From Devosia indica (GTDB lineage: Bacteria; Pseudomonadota; Alphaproteobacteria; Rhizobiales; Devosiaceae), in assembly GCF_003056405.1 (NCBI RefSeq), contig NZ_PYVZ01000009.1, forward strand, positions 62,001-126,000: a stretch of DNA of 64,000 nt, read 5' to 3'. Both the position numbers and the translations under genes were made by a program. This document shows, piece after piece, positions 55,874 to 64,000 of this stretch. The number at the start of each line of letters is the position of its first letter. The stretch's first letter is position 1. Under the pieces are notes generated by a model. That model had not been told where the DNA came from and did not search any database. It worked only from the letters and a program-made list of their open reading frames with translations.

Positions 55874-57688
55874 ATGTCCCTGCGCAATATCGCCATCATC
55901 GCTCACGTTGACCATGGCAAGACCACGCTGATCGACGTGCTGCTCAAGCAGTCCGGCTCGTTCCGCGAAAACGAACGCGTCGAAGAACGCGCCATGGACA
56001 GCAATGATATCGAGCGCGAGCGCGGCATCACCATTCTGGCCAAAGTCACCTCGCTGACCTGGAAAGACACCCGCATCAATATTGTGGACACCCCCGGCCA
56101 CGCCGATTTCGGCGGTGAGGTGGAACGTATTTTGTCCATGGTGGATGGCGTGGTGATCTTGGTGGACGCTGCCGAGGGCCCCATGCCGCAGACCAAGTTC
56201 GTGCTCGGCAAGGCCCTGGCCCAGGGTCTCCGCCCGATCGTTGCGATCAACAAGATCGACAAGTCCGATGAGCGGCACCTCGAAGTGCTCGAAGAAATCT
56301 TCGACCTGTTCATCGCACTCGACGCCACGCCCGAGCAGCTCGATTTCCCCGTGCTCTATGGTTCGGCCAAGCAGGGCTGGATGGCCGAGGATCCTGCCGG
56401 CCCCAAGGAAACCCTGGCGCCGCTCCTCGACAAGGTCGTCGAGCATGTGCCCGAGCCGCAGGTGGAGGAAGGTGCCTTCCGCATGCTGGTGACCACCATT
56501 GAGCGCAACCCGTTCCTGGGCCGCATCCTGACCGGCCGCATCACCTCGGGCTCGGTCAAGGCCAATGACCCGATCCACACCCTCAATCGCGAGGGCAAGG
56601 AAGTCGAAAAAGGCCGCGTCTCCAAGGTTCTGGCGTTCCGTGGCCTTGAGCGCACCCCGGTGGATGTCGGCGAAGCCGGCGACATCGTCGCCATTGCAGG
56701 CCTGGTCACCTCGACCGTGGCCGACACGCTGTGCGCCACCTCGGTGACCACGCCGATCGCTGCCAAGCCGATCGATCCCCCGACGCTGTCGGTGACCTTC
56801 CGCATCAATGACGGCCCGCTGGCCGGTCGCGAAGGCGACAAGGTGCAGTCCCGCGTGATCCGCGAGCGCCTGATGCGCGAGGCTGAAGGCAATGTCGCCA
56901 TCAAGGTGACCCCGGGTGACGACAATGACAGTTATGACGTTGCCGGCCGCGGCGAACTCCAGCTCGCCGTCCTGATCGAAAACATGCGCCGCGAAGGCTT
57001 CGAGCTCACCATTGGTCGCCCCAAGGTGCTGTTCAAGGAAGAAAATGGCCAGCGCATGGAGCCGGTCGAGGAAGTCATCATCGACGTCGATGACGAGTTC
57101 ACCGGCGCCGTCGTCCAGAAGCTTACCGAGCGCAAGGGCGAATTGACCGATATGCGCCCCTCGGGCGTTGGCCGCACCCGCATCCAGCTTTTGGTTCCCA
57201 CCCGCTCGCTGATCGGCTACCAGCCCGAACTGCTCTCGGACACCCGCGGCACCGCCATCTTCAACCGCCTGTTCCACTCCTTCGTGCCCTTCAAGGGCGA
57301 CCTGCCGGGCCGCCGCACCGGTGTGCTGATTTCCAACGGCACCGGCCAGTCGGTCGCCTATGCGCTGTGGAACCTGGAAGACCGCGGCTCGATGCTGATC
57401 GACGCCGGCGTCGACATCTATGAAGGCATGATCATTGGCGAGCATAACCGCGAGAACGATCTCGAGGTCAACGCGCTCAAGGGCAAGCAGCTCACCAATA
57501 TCCGTACCCAGTCCAAGGACGAGGCGGTGCGCCTGACCACGCCCAAGAAGCTGACGCTGGAACAGAGCCTGGGCTATATTGCCGAAGACGAATATGTCGA
57601 GGTGACGCCCAAGTCGATCCGCCTGCGCAAGATCTGGCTCGACCCCAATGATCGCAAGCGCATGAGCCGGGCCGCCAAGTCAGCCTGA
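55874..57688 (+). CDS. typA: Translational GTPase TypA/BipA
   Basis: A 604-residue ribosome-binding GTPase of the EF-G family, used under stress and cold growth. The P-loop is AHVDHGKTT, switch [15 protein letters not shown], and base recognition INKIDK. EF-G-like domains II-III and V and the TypA C-terminal domain ([17 protein letters not shown]) follow. The ATG 55874 ([17 protein letters not shown]) matches family length; an ATG 24 bases upstream (55850) is possible. Downstream lies the REP-like element. Confidence 0.97.
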   Translation: MSLRNIAIIAHVDHGKTTLIDVLLKQSGSFRENERVEERAMDSNDIERERGITILAKVTSLTWKDTRINIVDTPGHADFGGEVERILSMVDGVVILVDAAEGPMPQTKFVLGKALAQGLRPIVAINKIDKSDERHLEVLEEIFDLFIALDATPEQLDFPVLYGSAKQGWMAEDPAGPKETLAPLLDKVVEHVPEPQVEEGAFRMLVTTIERNPFLGRILTGRITSGSVKANDPIHTLNREGKEVEKGRVSKVLAFRGLERTPVDVGEAGDIVAIAGLVTSTVADTLCATSVTTPIAAKPIDPPTLSVTFRINDGPLAGREGDKVQSRVIRERLMREAEGNVAIKVTPGDDNDSYDVAGRGELQLAVLIENMRREGFELTIGRPKVLFKEENGQRMEPVEEVIIDVDDEFTGAVVQKLTERKGELTDMRPSGVGRTRIQLLVPTRSLIGYQPELLSDTRGTAIFNRLFHSFVPFKGDLPGRRTGVLISNGTGQSVAYALWNLEDRGSMLIDAGVDIYEGMIIGEHNRENDLEVNALKGKQLTNIRTQSKDEAVRLTTPKKLTLEQSLGYIAEDEYVEVTPKSIRLRKIWLDPNDRKRMSRAAKSA

Positions 57689-57706
57689 TTTCCACACACA
57701 CTCGGC

Positions 57707-57805
57707 TGTCATCCCGGCGAAAGCCGGGATCCATCCTGAGATAACGCCACGTTCAGGATGGGTGTGTAGACCTCAAGATGGGCCCCGGCTGTCGCCGGGG
57801 TGACA
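57707..57805. repeat. REP-like palindromic intergenic element
   Basis: A roughly 100-base element between typA and dedA. It begins TGTCATCCCGGC (57707) and ends GCCGGGGTGACA (57805), 11 of 12 bases complementary. Inside are three hairpins: ATCCCGGC/GCCGGGAT (57711-57730), CCATCCTGA/TCAGGATGG (57731-57761) and CCCCGGC/GCCGGGG (57783-57800). The GTCATCCCGGCGAAAGCCGGGA core resembles short repeats known from many Alphaproteobacteria. It may also end the typA transcript. Confidence 0.8.
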
Positions 57806-57826
57806 TCGAGCACCTAGCGGGGAAGC

Positions 57827-58435
57827 ATGACTGACTGGATCATCCAGACCATTACCGAACTCGGTTATGTCGGGATTTTCCTGGTCATGCTGGCCGAATC
57901 GATCTTTCCGCCCATTCCGTCCGAACTCATCATCCCCTTTGCCGGTTTTGCGGCGGCCAGCGGCCAGCTCAACCTGTTCGGCGTGTTGGCGACCGCGACC
58001 TTCGGGGCCGTGGTGGGCATGCTGCCCTGGTATTTTGCCGGGCGGCTGTTCGGTCTTGACCGCGTCAAATGGCTGGCCGACCGCTATGGCCGGCTCCTGA
58101 CCATGAATGCCGAGGAAATCGACACCGCCGTGGGTTTCTTCCGCCGCTTCGGGCCGATCATCGTGCTGTTCGGCCGCCTGATGCCGATCATCCGCACGCT
58201 GATCTCGATCCCGGCGGGCCTTGCCGCCATGCCGCTGCCGCTGTTCCTCCTGGCCTCTACCACGGGCGCATTGATCTGGAACACCTTTCTTACGCTGGCA
58301 GGCTATATCCTGCACGAGCACTACGAAATGATCGAAGTGGTGCTCGACCCGCTGAGCTATCTGGTGCTGGCCGCCGTGGTGCTGATCTATCTCTTCCGGG
58401 TCGTCACCTGGAAGCCGGCCAGGCCCGCCGAATAA
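57827..58435 (+). CDS. DedA-family membrane protein
   Basis: A 202-residue inner-membrane protein. Typical DedA blocks are ESIFPPIPSELIIPFAGF, GAVVGMLPWYFAGRLFG and RFGPIIVLFGRLMPIIRTLI, the last with conserved Arg residues. DedA proteins support membrane lipid flipping (undecaprenyl-phosphate or phosphatidylethanolamine) and envelope integrity. GGGGAAGC precedes the ATG. It starts 21 bases after the REP-like element and is followed by a hairpin-rich gap. Confidence 0.94.
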   Translation: MTDWIIQTITELGYVGIFLVMLAESIFPPIPSELIIPFAGFAAASGQLNLFGVLATATFGAVVGMLPWYFAGRLFGLDRVKWLADRYGRLLTMNAEEIDTAVGFFRRFGPIIVLFGRLMPIIRTLISIPAGLAAMPLPLFLLASTTGALIWNTFLTLAGYILHEHYEMIEVVLDPLSYLVLAAVVLIYLFRVVTWKPARPAE

Positions 58436-58745
58436 GTCGCGTTTTGCAAGGCGCTTGCAATATGCAATGGGCTGGATCGCCGCAAAATGCGAATATTTAC
58501 AATCGTTTAATCTTCCATCCCGGTTTTCCGGGCCCCGAGAACTGGCACGCTTTGTGCACTTGTGTGCGGGTCCGGATAGAAGAGTTCTGCGTACCGGACC
58601 CAAAGTCATTCGGGGCATCGCATCGCGTTTTTGATGCGATGCCCCAATGCTTCGAGCGGCCCGCCCTTGCCCCCGGCGCCAGCAGCCACTAGATAAATCG
58701 GACCGTTTTTCTGCCGCGTTTGCCAACGCCTTACCGGAGACGCCC
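58436..58745. other. 310-base gap with four inverted repeats before yggT
   Basis: No convincing open frame is seen. Inverted repeats are TTGCAAG/CTTGCAA (58444-58460), CCCGG/CCGGG (58519-58532), GGGTCCGG/CCGGACCC (58568-58601) and GGGGCATCGCATC/GATGCGATGCCCC (58612-58645), the last a perfect 13-base stem with a T-rich loop. The first may close the dedA transcript. The last two form a compact tandem that could be a small RNA or leader of the yggT mRNA. Confidence 0.6.
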
Positions 58746-59048
58746 ATGCGCGCCGTGCTCGACATCATCCTGATCCTGCTGCAGCTCTATTGGTGGGTGC
58801 TGCTCATCATGATCATCATGAGCTGGCTGATCTCGTTCAACGTCATCAACACGCGCAATCAGTTCGTGGCCACGGTCTGGCAGGTGCTCAACCAGCTTAC
58901 TGATCCGGTGCTCAAGCCCATCCGGCGCTTCATGCCCAATTTCTCGGGCCTCGACCTGTCGCCGCTGATCGCCTTCCTGCTGATCTTCTTCATCCAGTCG
59001 ATCATCGGCTACTACATCTATCCCGCGGTCATCCGCGCCGGCATCTAG
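58746..59048 (+). CDS. YggT-family membrane protein
   Basis: A 100-residue protein with two clear hydrophobic segments (ILILLQLYWWVLLIMIIMSW and LIAFLLIFFIQSIIGYYIYP) and the central TDPVLKPIRRFMPNFSGLDLSP block diagnostic of YggT, here quoted in part. The family is linked to membrane/osmotic stress and to the next gene type (DUF167), as in many genomes. GGAG lies seven bases before ATG 58746. It precedes the DUF167 gene by six bases. Confidence 0.93.
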   Translation: MRAVLDIILILLQLYWWVLLIMIIMSWLISFNVINTRNQFVATVWQVLNQLTDPVLKPIRRFMPNFSGLDLSPLIAFLLIFFIQSIIGYYIYPAVIRAGI

Positions 59049-59054
59049 CCTGAC

Positions 59055-59375
59055 TTGGGCGCATTGCCCGGCTTTGCCCGGCAGACGGATAGCGGCCTTC
59101 TGCTGTTCCTCCGTGTCACGCCCAATGCCGGGCGTGACATCATCGACGGCAGCCAGACGCGCGATGACGGTTCCGTGGTCCTGCGCGTCCGCGTTGCAGC
59201 CGTGCCCGACAAGGGCCGCGCCAATGCCGCCGTCATCGCCCTGATCGCCAAGGCGCTGGGCGTGCCCAAATCCTCGATTGCGCTGGTCAGCGGCGACACC
59301 GGCCGGCTCAAGACACTGTCCGTATCCGGCTCTGCCGACGCGCTTGCAGCACGGGCGAGTGCACTGCCCGCTTAG
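59055..59375 (+). CDS. DUF167 (YggU-type) protein
   Basis: A 106-residue small alpha/beta protein with the family pattern: [30 protein letters not shown] and [14 protein letters not shown]. The function is unknown; it is paired with yggT in many bacteria. Only TTG starts (59055, 59064) are available, none with a clear ribosome site, so translation may depend on the yggT stop six bases before. Confidence 0.92.
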   Translation: MGALPGFARQTDSGLLLFLRVTPNAGRDIIDGSQTRDDGSVVLRVRVAAVPDKGRANAAVIALIAKALGVPKSSIALVSGDTGRLKTLSVSGSADALAARASALPA

Positions 59376-59535
59376 GGCTTGCGACAAAACATCGCAACTC
59401 CCATTGCTTAACGAATTATTCCCGCTAAGCTCCCCTTTCAGAGGGGGCCCGATGGAGGGCGGGGATTGGACCGGGCAAAAGACCCGGCCGGTGCCAGCGC
59501 GGGCCCTCGGAGGAGAACATTTCGAGGGACTTCTT

Positions 59536-61677
59536 ATGGATCTGGCACTTTGGCTGATCGTTGTGTGCGGTGGCCTGTCTATCGTCTATGGCGTGGTGAC
59601 CACTCAAGGCCTGCTCAAGGCCGATGCAGGGTCGGCGCGCATGCAGGAAATCTCGGCGGCCGTGCGTGAAGGCGCATCGGCCTATCTCAAGCGCCAATAT
59701 ACCACCATCGCCATTGTCGGCGTGGTCATCCTGATTGCCGCCTATTTCCTTCTCGGCATTTATGCCGCCATCGGCTTTCTGATCGGTGCGGTGCTTTCGG
59801 GCGCGGCCGGTTTCATCGGCATGAATGTGTCCGTCCGGGCCAATGTGCGCGTCGCCCAGGCCGCCGTCGGCTCGCTGGCCAAGGGGCTTGACCTGGCCTT
59901 CAAGTCCGGTGCGGTCACCGGCATGCTGGTGGCAGGGCTCGGCCTTCTCGGCGTCACGCTCTATTTCATGGTGCTGACCGGCATGGGATTCGAGCCGACC
60001 AGCCGCACTGTGATCGATGCACTGGTGGCCCTGGGCTTCGGCGCATCGCTGATCTCCATCTTCGCCCGTCTGGGCGGTGGCATCTTCACCAAGGGTGCGG
60101 ACGTCGGTGGCGACATGGTGGGCAAGGTCGAGGCGGGCATTCCCGAAGATGACCCGCGCAACCCCGCCACCATCGCCGACAATGTGGGCGACAATGTCGG
60201 GGACTGCGCCGGCATGGCCGCCGATCTCTTCGAAACCTATGTGGTCACCATCGTTGCCACCATGGTGCTGGCCGCGATCATCCTGCCCGAGCAGTTCCGC
60301 CTGATCGGCATGGTGCTGCCGCTGGCCATTGGCGGGGCCTGCGTCGTCACCTCGATCATCGGCACCTATTTCGTCAAGCTCGGCTCCGACAACAACATCA
60401 TGGGTGCGCTCTACAAGGGCGTCATCGCCACGGGCGTGCTCTCGCTGGTGGCGCTGCTGCCGGTGCTCTGGCTGATGTTCGGCGACATGAATGTTTCCAT
60501 CGAGACCACCAGCAAGACATTCACCCCCTGGAGCCTGTTCTGGTGCGGCGTGGTGGGCCTGGTCATTACCGGGCTGATCATCGTCATCACCGAATACTAC
60601 ACCGGCACCAATCGCCGCCCGGTCAATTCCATCGCCGAGGCGTCGGTCACTGGTCACGGCACCAATGTCATCCAGGGTCTGGCCGTGTCGCTGGAATCCA
60701 CCGCCCTGCCGGCGCTGACCATCATTGCCGGCATCATCGTCACCTATTCGCTGGCAGGCCTGTTCGGCATTGCAGTGGCAGTAGCAACCATGCTGGCGCT
60801 TGCTGGCATTATCGTCGCGCTCGATGCTTTCGGTCCGGTCACGGACAATGCCGGTGGCATTGCCGAAATGGCCGGTCTCGACAAGGAAGTGCGGCAGAAC
60901 ACCGACGCGCTCGATGCGGTGGGCAACACCACCAAGGCCGTCACCAAGGGCTATGCCATCGGCTCGGCGGGTCTTGGGGCCCTCGTGCTGTTCGCCGCCT
61001 ACACCCAGGACCTGATCTACTTTGCCGGGCTCGAAGATGCCCCGGCCATCTTCCAGGGCATGGGCAATCTCAGCTTCTCTCTGGCCGACCCCTATGTCGT
61101 GGTGGGTCTGTTGTTCGGTGGCCTGCTGCCCTTCCTGTTCGGCGGCATGTCGATGACGGCGGTGGGCCGCGCGGCCCAGTCCGTGGTGGTGGAAGTGCGC
61201 CGCCAGTTCAAGGAGAAGCCGGGCATCATGGCGGGCACCGACAAGCCCGATTATGGCCGGGCTGTCGACATGCTCACCAAGGCAGCGATCAAGGAAATGA
61301 TCGTCCCGAGCCTGCTGCCGGTGCTCAGCCCCATTGTCGTCTTCTTTGTCATCATGTGGATTGCCGGCCCCGCCGCAGGCTTCTCAGCCGTGGGCGCCAT
61401 GCTCATGGGCGTGATCGTCACCGGCCTGTTTGTCGCCATCTCGATGACGGCCGGCGGTGGTGCCTGGGACAATGCCAAGAAGAGCTTCGAGGACGGCTTC
61501 ACCGACAGCCATGGCGTGACCCACCAGAAGGGGTCCGACGCCCACAAAGCCTCGGTCACCGGCGACACCGTCGGCGACCCCTACAAGGACACGGCGGGCC
61601 CCGCCGTCAACCCGATGATCAAGATCACCAATATCGTGGCCCTGCTGCTGCTGGCCGTGCTGGCGCATCTGGGGTGA
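59536..61677 (+). CDS. hppA: K+-independent proton-pumping inorganic pyrophosphatase
   Basis: A 713-residue membrane enzyme that hydrolyses pyrophosphate and pumps protons. The catalytic loop shows [20 protein letters not shown] and [34 protein letters not shown] carries Lys where K+-dependent enzymes have Ala (GNTTAAT), so it belongs to the K+-independent group. About 15 hydrophobic segments are seen. ATG 59536 has GAGGG upstream. A strong hairpin terminator follows (61708-61732). Confidence 0.97.
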   Translation: MDLALWLIVVCGGLSIVYGVVTTQGLLKADAGSARMQEISAAVREGASAYLKRQYTTIAIVGVVILIAAYFLLGIYAAIGFLIGAVLSGAAGFIGMNVSVRANVRVAQAAVGSLAKGLDLAFKSGAVTGMLVAGLGLLGVTLYFMVLTGMGFEPTSRTVIDALVALGFGASLISIFARLGGGIFTKGADVGGDMVGKVEAGIPEDDPRNPATIADNVGDNVGDCAGMAADLFETYVVTIVATMVLAAIILPEQFRLIGMVLPLAIGGACVVTSIIGTYFVKLGSDNNIMGALYKGVIATGVLSLVALLPVLWLMFGDMNVSIETTSKTFTPWSLFWCGVVGLVITGLIIVITEYYTGTNRRPVNSIAEASVTGHGTNVIQGLAVSLESTALPALTIIAGIIVTYSLAGLFGIAVAVATMLALAGIIVALDAFGPVTDNAGGIAEMAGLDKEVRQNTDALDAVGNTTKAVTKGYAIGSAGLGALVLFAAYTQDLIYFAGLEDAPAIFQGMGNLSFSLADPYVVVGLLFGGLLPFLFGGMSMTAVGRAAQSVVVEVRRQFKEKPGIMAGTDKPDYGRAVDMLTKAAIKEMIVPSLLPVLSPIVVFFVIMWIAGPAAGFSAVGAMLMGVIVTGLFVAISMTAGGGAWDNAKKSFEDGFTDSHGVTHQKGSDAHKASVTGDTVGDPYKDTAGPAVNPMIKITNIVALLLLAVLAHLG

Positions 61678-61707
61678 CCAGACCTCGTCTGGACTGAAAT
61701 GATGAAG

Positions 61708-61732
61708 GCCCGGGGCGCGCGCCCCGGGCTTT
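61708..61732. terminator. Terminator after hppA
   Basis: GCCCGGGGCG (61708-61717) and CGCCCCGGGC (61720-61729) form a perfect ten-base stem with a two-base loop, followed by TTT. It isolates hppA from the AT-richer nuclease-like gene. Confidence 0.85.
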
Positions 61733-61781
61733 CGATTAAGATGGCAGGTATCTAGAGCGAGTTTAGGGTAGAGCATCCGTG

Positions 61782-62690
61782 ATGACCGACAAAGAAAATG
61801 AACTTACGGAAGCCGACTTCGCGAAGTTGGAGAAGCTTGTCGCCCGCATCCAGCAACAGTTGGCTCCTGACGCCGAAGTTCTGCACAACGTGAAGCTACC
61901 GGGCCGACACAGCGGGCGCGATCGGCAAATCGACGTGCTGATGAAAAATTCCGTAGGGCAGTACGAGATTTTGATAGTTATCGACTGCAAGGACTATAAG
62001 GCACCCGTTGACGTTAAGGGTGTCGAGGAGTTTTGGGGACTTGTTGATGACGTTGGTGGTCAGAAAGGTGTTCTAGTCTGCCCTCGTGGGTTCTCCAAGT
62101 CTGCGAAAGCTCGGGCTCAGAAGCTGCAAATCGACCTATATAGTCCAGTGGATACTGATCCCCACAAGTGGCAGGCGCGTGTAACTATGCCGGCAATCTG
62201 CGACTTCCGAAGTGCAGCAATTTCCTTCGGCGTATCGATGTCTAGTCCGTTGCCATTTGTAATTCGAGACGGCTTTTTTGATCAGTTGGTTGTTGAATCA
62301 GCGGACGGGAGAAAGTTGGGGACTTGTTATGAAACCGCCATACGCCGCTGGAACAAAGGCGAATGGTCAGTGGAACCCGGCGAACATGATCGAGTGCCCA
62401 TATTTGCCGAGCCTAATGTGCGCATAGACAACGGTTATGGCACCATGGTTTCAGTCGATCTGGACGTTGGGCTGCACGTAAAGCAAGAGCTCTACTACGG
62501 CCAGTATCCCATCTCCCGGATATCTGGATTCAAGGATGAAATTTCTGGCGGGATCATAACCAACGCGTTTGAGGTCGGTTTGCTTGATCCGAATGAGGTT
62601 TCATCCAAGTGGAAGAAGATCTCAGATCTGTCCGAGGCTCCGGTGCCACCGGTTTTTACAATGATAGGTCTGATGGGCTGGATTGAATGA
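61782..62690 (+). CDS. Orphan PD-(D/E)xK (Mrr-like) nuclease-fold protein
   Basis: A 302-residue protein. Residues 10-120 look like a restriction-endonuclease fold of the Mrr_cat type: GRDRQIDVLM (Asp), then EILIVIDCKDYKAPVDV with the D-x-K pair (CK variant), and VEEFWGLVDDVGGQKGVLV. Residues 120-302 form a beta-rich region I do not recognise. Base composition is lower in G+C than neighbours (32/60 and 29/60 in two 60-base stretches counted, versus 36/60 within hppA), suggesting transfer. No methylase or helicase partner is adjacent. A role in defence or DNA repair is possible but unproven. Confidence 0.7.
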   Translation: MTDKENELTEADFAKLEKLVARIQQQLAPDAEVLHNVKLPGRHSGRDRQIDVLMKNSVGQYEILIVIDCKDYKAPVDVKGVEEFWGLVDDVGGQKGVLVCPRGFSKSAKARAQKLQIDLYSPVDTDPHKWQARVTMPAICDFRSAAISFGVSMSSPLPFVIRDGFFDQLVVESADGRKLGTCYETAIRRWNKGEWSVEPGEHDRVPIFAEPNVRIDNGYGTMVSVDLDVGLHVKQELYYGQYPISRISGFKDEISGGIITNAFEVGLLDPNEVSSKWKKISDLSEAPVPPVFTMIGLMGWIE

Positions 62691-62780
62691 AGGTCCTCGC
62701 CTTCCTCGCGGGATCGGCGGCAAATTGTGATCCGCAAATCGACCCAAGCGTTGCTGTTCTTTAGCTCGATTTCCACACAC

Positions 62781-62790
62781 CTACCGGTAG
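62781..62790. promoter_or_regulatory. Ten-base palindrome upstream of the reductase gene
   Basis: CTACCGGTAG is a perfect palindrome about 90 bases ahead of the reductase start at 62881. It may be an operator. No regulator gene is next to it. Confidence 0.35.
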
Positions 62791-62880
62791 CCGAAAAAAT
62801 TGTCGAACCCATCGCCCCTCCCTCGTCGCCTCAGCGAAACGGGCGGTAATGTGCCGTCCGAAACCAGAGGAAATAAGCAG

Positions 62881-63438
62881 ATGCGTAAAGTGACAGCCGG
62901 GCTTTTTCATTCCGTCGATGGGGTGGTGCAGGACCCGTTCAAGTTCCAGTTCGACAGCTTTGACGACCAGCTGGGGCAGATGCTGACCGGGGTACAGGAC
63001 CGCGTCGATACCGTGCTCATGGGCCGGACCGGCTGGTCGGAATGGGCGGGCTATTGGCCCAAGGCCGAACAGGACATCGATTTTGCTCAGTTCATCAATG
63101 GCGTGCCCAAACATGTAGCGTCCAGCACGCTGACGTCCGGCGACATGGCGAACTGGTCCAATTCCAGCCTGATCGAGGGTGATCTGGTCGATTTCGTGCG
63201 CCAGCTCAAATCCCAGCCGGGCGGTGAGATTGCTGCCATGGGCGGCATTTCGCTGGTGCGGCAATTGCTGTTTGCCGGGCTGATGGACGAGCTTTCGCTC
63301 ATCACCCATCCGGTGGTGGCGGGCGAGGGCCGACACCTGTTCGAGCCCGGCGATCCCACGACACGGCTGGAGCTGATCCGTTGCGACGTGACGCCCAAGG
63401 GCAATGTGGTGCAGGTCTATCGCAAGAAAGTCGATTAG
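62881..63438 (+). CDS. DHFR/RibD C-terminal-family reductase-like protein
   Basis: A 185-residue protein of the RibD C-terminal/dihydrofolate-reductase-like group. Family landmarks are TAGLFHSVDGVVQDP at the start, TVLMGRTGWSEWAGYWP, EIAAMGGISLVRQLL (the NADPH-binding glycine region) and LITHPVVAGEGRHLF. These proteins are common orphans often found near stress regulators; the substrate is unknown. The ATG 62881 is preferred to the farther start at 62800; GAGG is present but a bit distant. Confidence 0.9.
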   Translation: MRKVTAGLFHSVDGVVQDPFKFQFDSFDDQLGQMLTGVQDRVDTVLMGRTGWSEWAGYWPKAEQDIDFAQFINGVPKHVASSTLTSGDMANWSNSSLIEGDLVDFVRQLKSQPGGEIAAMGGISLVRQLLFAGLMDELSLITHPVVAGEGRHLFEPGDPTTRLELIRCDVTPKGNVVQVYRKKVD

Positions 63439-63462
63439 CACTGGCCTGCCACTAACAACGAA

Positions 63463-63486
63463 GAAGGGCGCCGCGCGGCGCCCTTC
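63463..63486. terminator. Bidirectional terminator between reductase and cheW
   Basis: GAAGGGCGCC (63463-63472) and GGCGCCCTTC (63477-63486) form a perfect ten-base stem with a four-base loop and A/T runs on both sides. It serves the + strand reductase and the - strand cheW. Confidence 0.88.
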
Positions 63487-63513
63487 GAAAAGTCTCAGGC
63501 TTGCTGGCCCGGC

Positions 63514-63975
63514 CTAGCCGTCCATCTTCGCCCCGGACACCACTGCGTGCAGGTCGATCAGGCCGACCATTCGGCTGTCATGGGTGACGATGCCGTTGAG
63601 CAGCTCGGTATCGATGGAATTGCCCTCGGGCACATTGTGAATGTCGTCGCGATTGACGGTCAGGATGTCGGAGACCGCGTCGACCAGGATGCCGACCCAT
63701 TTGTCGCCCACGCTCATCACCACCACGACATGGTTCTTGGTGGGCGAGGTCTGGCCGTCGCCGAAGCGAGCCCGCAGATCAAAGATCGGCACGATGGTGC
63801 CGCGCAGATTGATCACGCCCCGCACGAATTCGCGGGTATTGGGCAGCGGGGTGGCCCCGTTCCAGGCGCGGATTTCGCGCACCGTGGTGATCTCTACGCC
63901 ATAAGTCTGCTCGCCGATCGAAAAAGCGATCAATTGCAGGGTGTTCTGACCGGCAACGGCCGTCTTGTCGCTCAT
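63514..63975 (-). CDS. cheW: Chemotaxis coupling protein CheW
   Basis: A 153-residue scaffold that bridges receptors and CheA. Typical blocks are LQLIAFSIGEQTYGVEITTVREI, given here in part, then NTREFVRGVINLRGTIVPIFDLR and GILVDAVSDILTV. The start is taken as ATG 63975, but the frame is open to the right edge through EALSLRDD, and no clear ribosome site precedes it, so the true start could lie outside the window. It is 23 kb from the other che genes and is the only cheW here. Confidence 0.95.
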   Translation of the reverse strand: MSDKTAVAGQNTLQLIAFSIGEQTYGVEITTVREIRAWNGATPLPNTREFVRGVINLRGTIVPIFDLRARFGDGQTSPTKNHVVVVMSVGDKWVGILVDAVSDILTVNRDDIHNVPEGNSIDTELLNGIVTHDSRMVGLIDLHAVVSGAKMDG

Positions 63976-64000
63976 ATCGTCGCGAAGGCTCAGCGCTTCC

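Noticed and set aside
55178..57445. 755-codon - strand open frame over VOC 2 and typA
   Set aside because: Antisense to clear genes with conserved motifs.
61682..62880. Mobile element around the nuclease-like gene
   Set aside because: No integrase, transposase, flanking direct repeats or tRNA gene is visible; only the composition differs.

Overview
The window is GC-rich alphaproteobacterial chromosome. The gene repertoire points to Hyphomicrobiales and, by inference, to something near Devosia: a CheB/CheR/CheD set with a small DxxxQ protein beside cheD, a HIG1-type twin-helix protein next to a PduO-type adenosyltransferase, a K+-independent H+-pyrophosphatase, and many overlapping or abutting genes. 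No tRNA, rRNA, CRISPR array, insertion sequence or prophage was seen.

1-17.9 kb is transport and central metabolism. It holds a DUF1232 gene end, pyruvate carboxylase (pyc), a DUF442 phosphatase-like protein and a membrane GGDEF-EAL protein. Next comes a betaine/proline-type ABC transporter with two paralogous binding proteins. A branched-chain amino-acid-type ABC transporter follows, its binding protein on the + strand and its livGFHM operon on the - strand. RidA, a TetR regulator, a methyltransferase and methylglyoxal synthase fill the rest.

18-41.3 kb is a chemosensory region. Seven consecutive - strand genes encode globin-, PAS- and Cache-type chemoreceptors, the outermost being a decayed copy. 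They lie downstream of cheD, a PAS-like MCP, cheR, cheB and cheY. A divergent small protein with a CheZ-like DxxxQ motif faces cheD, and two tiny motility-type genes follow. Six receptors end in a W-x-x-F tail expected to tether CheR/CheB. cheA is absent from the window and the only cheW lies at the far right edge.

41.3-64 kb is mostly housekeeping: a rhomboid protease that appears to start at CTG, cobalamin adenosyltransferase, a HIG1-like protein, LysR with an NAD-epimerase, GluQ-RS, RlmN, an HNH protein, RlmJ, LysE with Lrp, argG, a CPT-like kinase, and a PAS-PAS-GGDEF-EAL protein. Then come a sigma-like gene followed by two VOC genes, typA, a REP-like element, DedA, YggT, DUF167, hppA, a more AT-rich orphan PD-(D/E)xK protein, a RibD/DHFR-like reductase and cheW.

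The strongest leads are the decayed globin-receptor paralogue, the DxxxQ protein facing cheD, the sigma-like/VOC operon, the orphan nuclease-like gene, the CTG-initiated rhomboid, and the hairpin-rich 310-base gap before yggT. No wholly new multi-gene system is certain from sequence alone.
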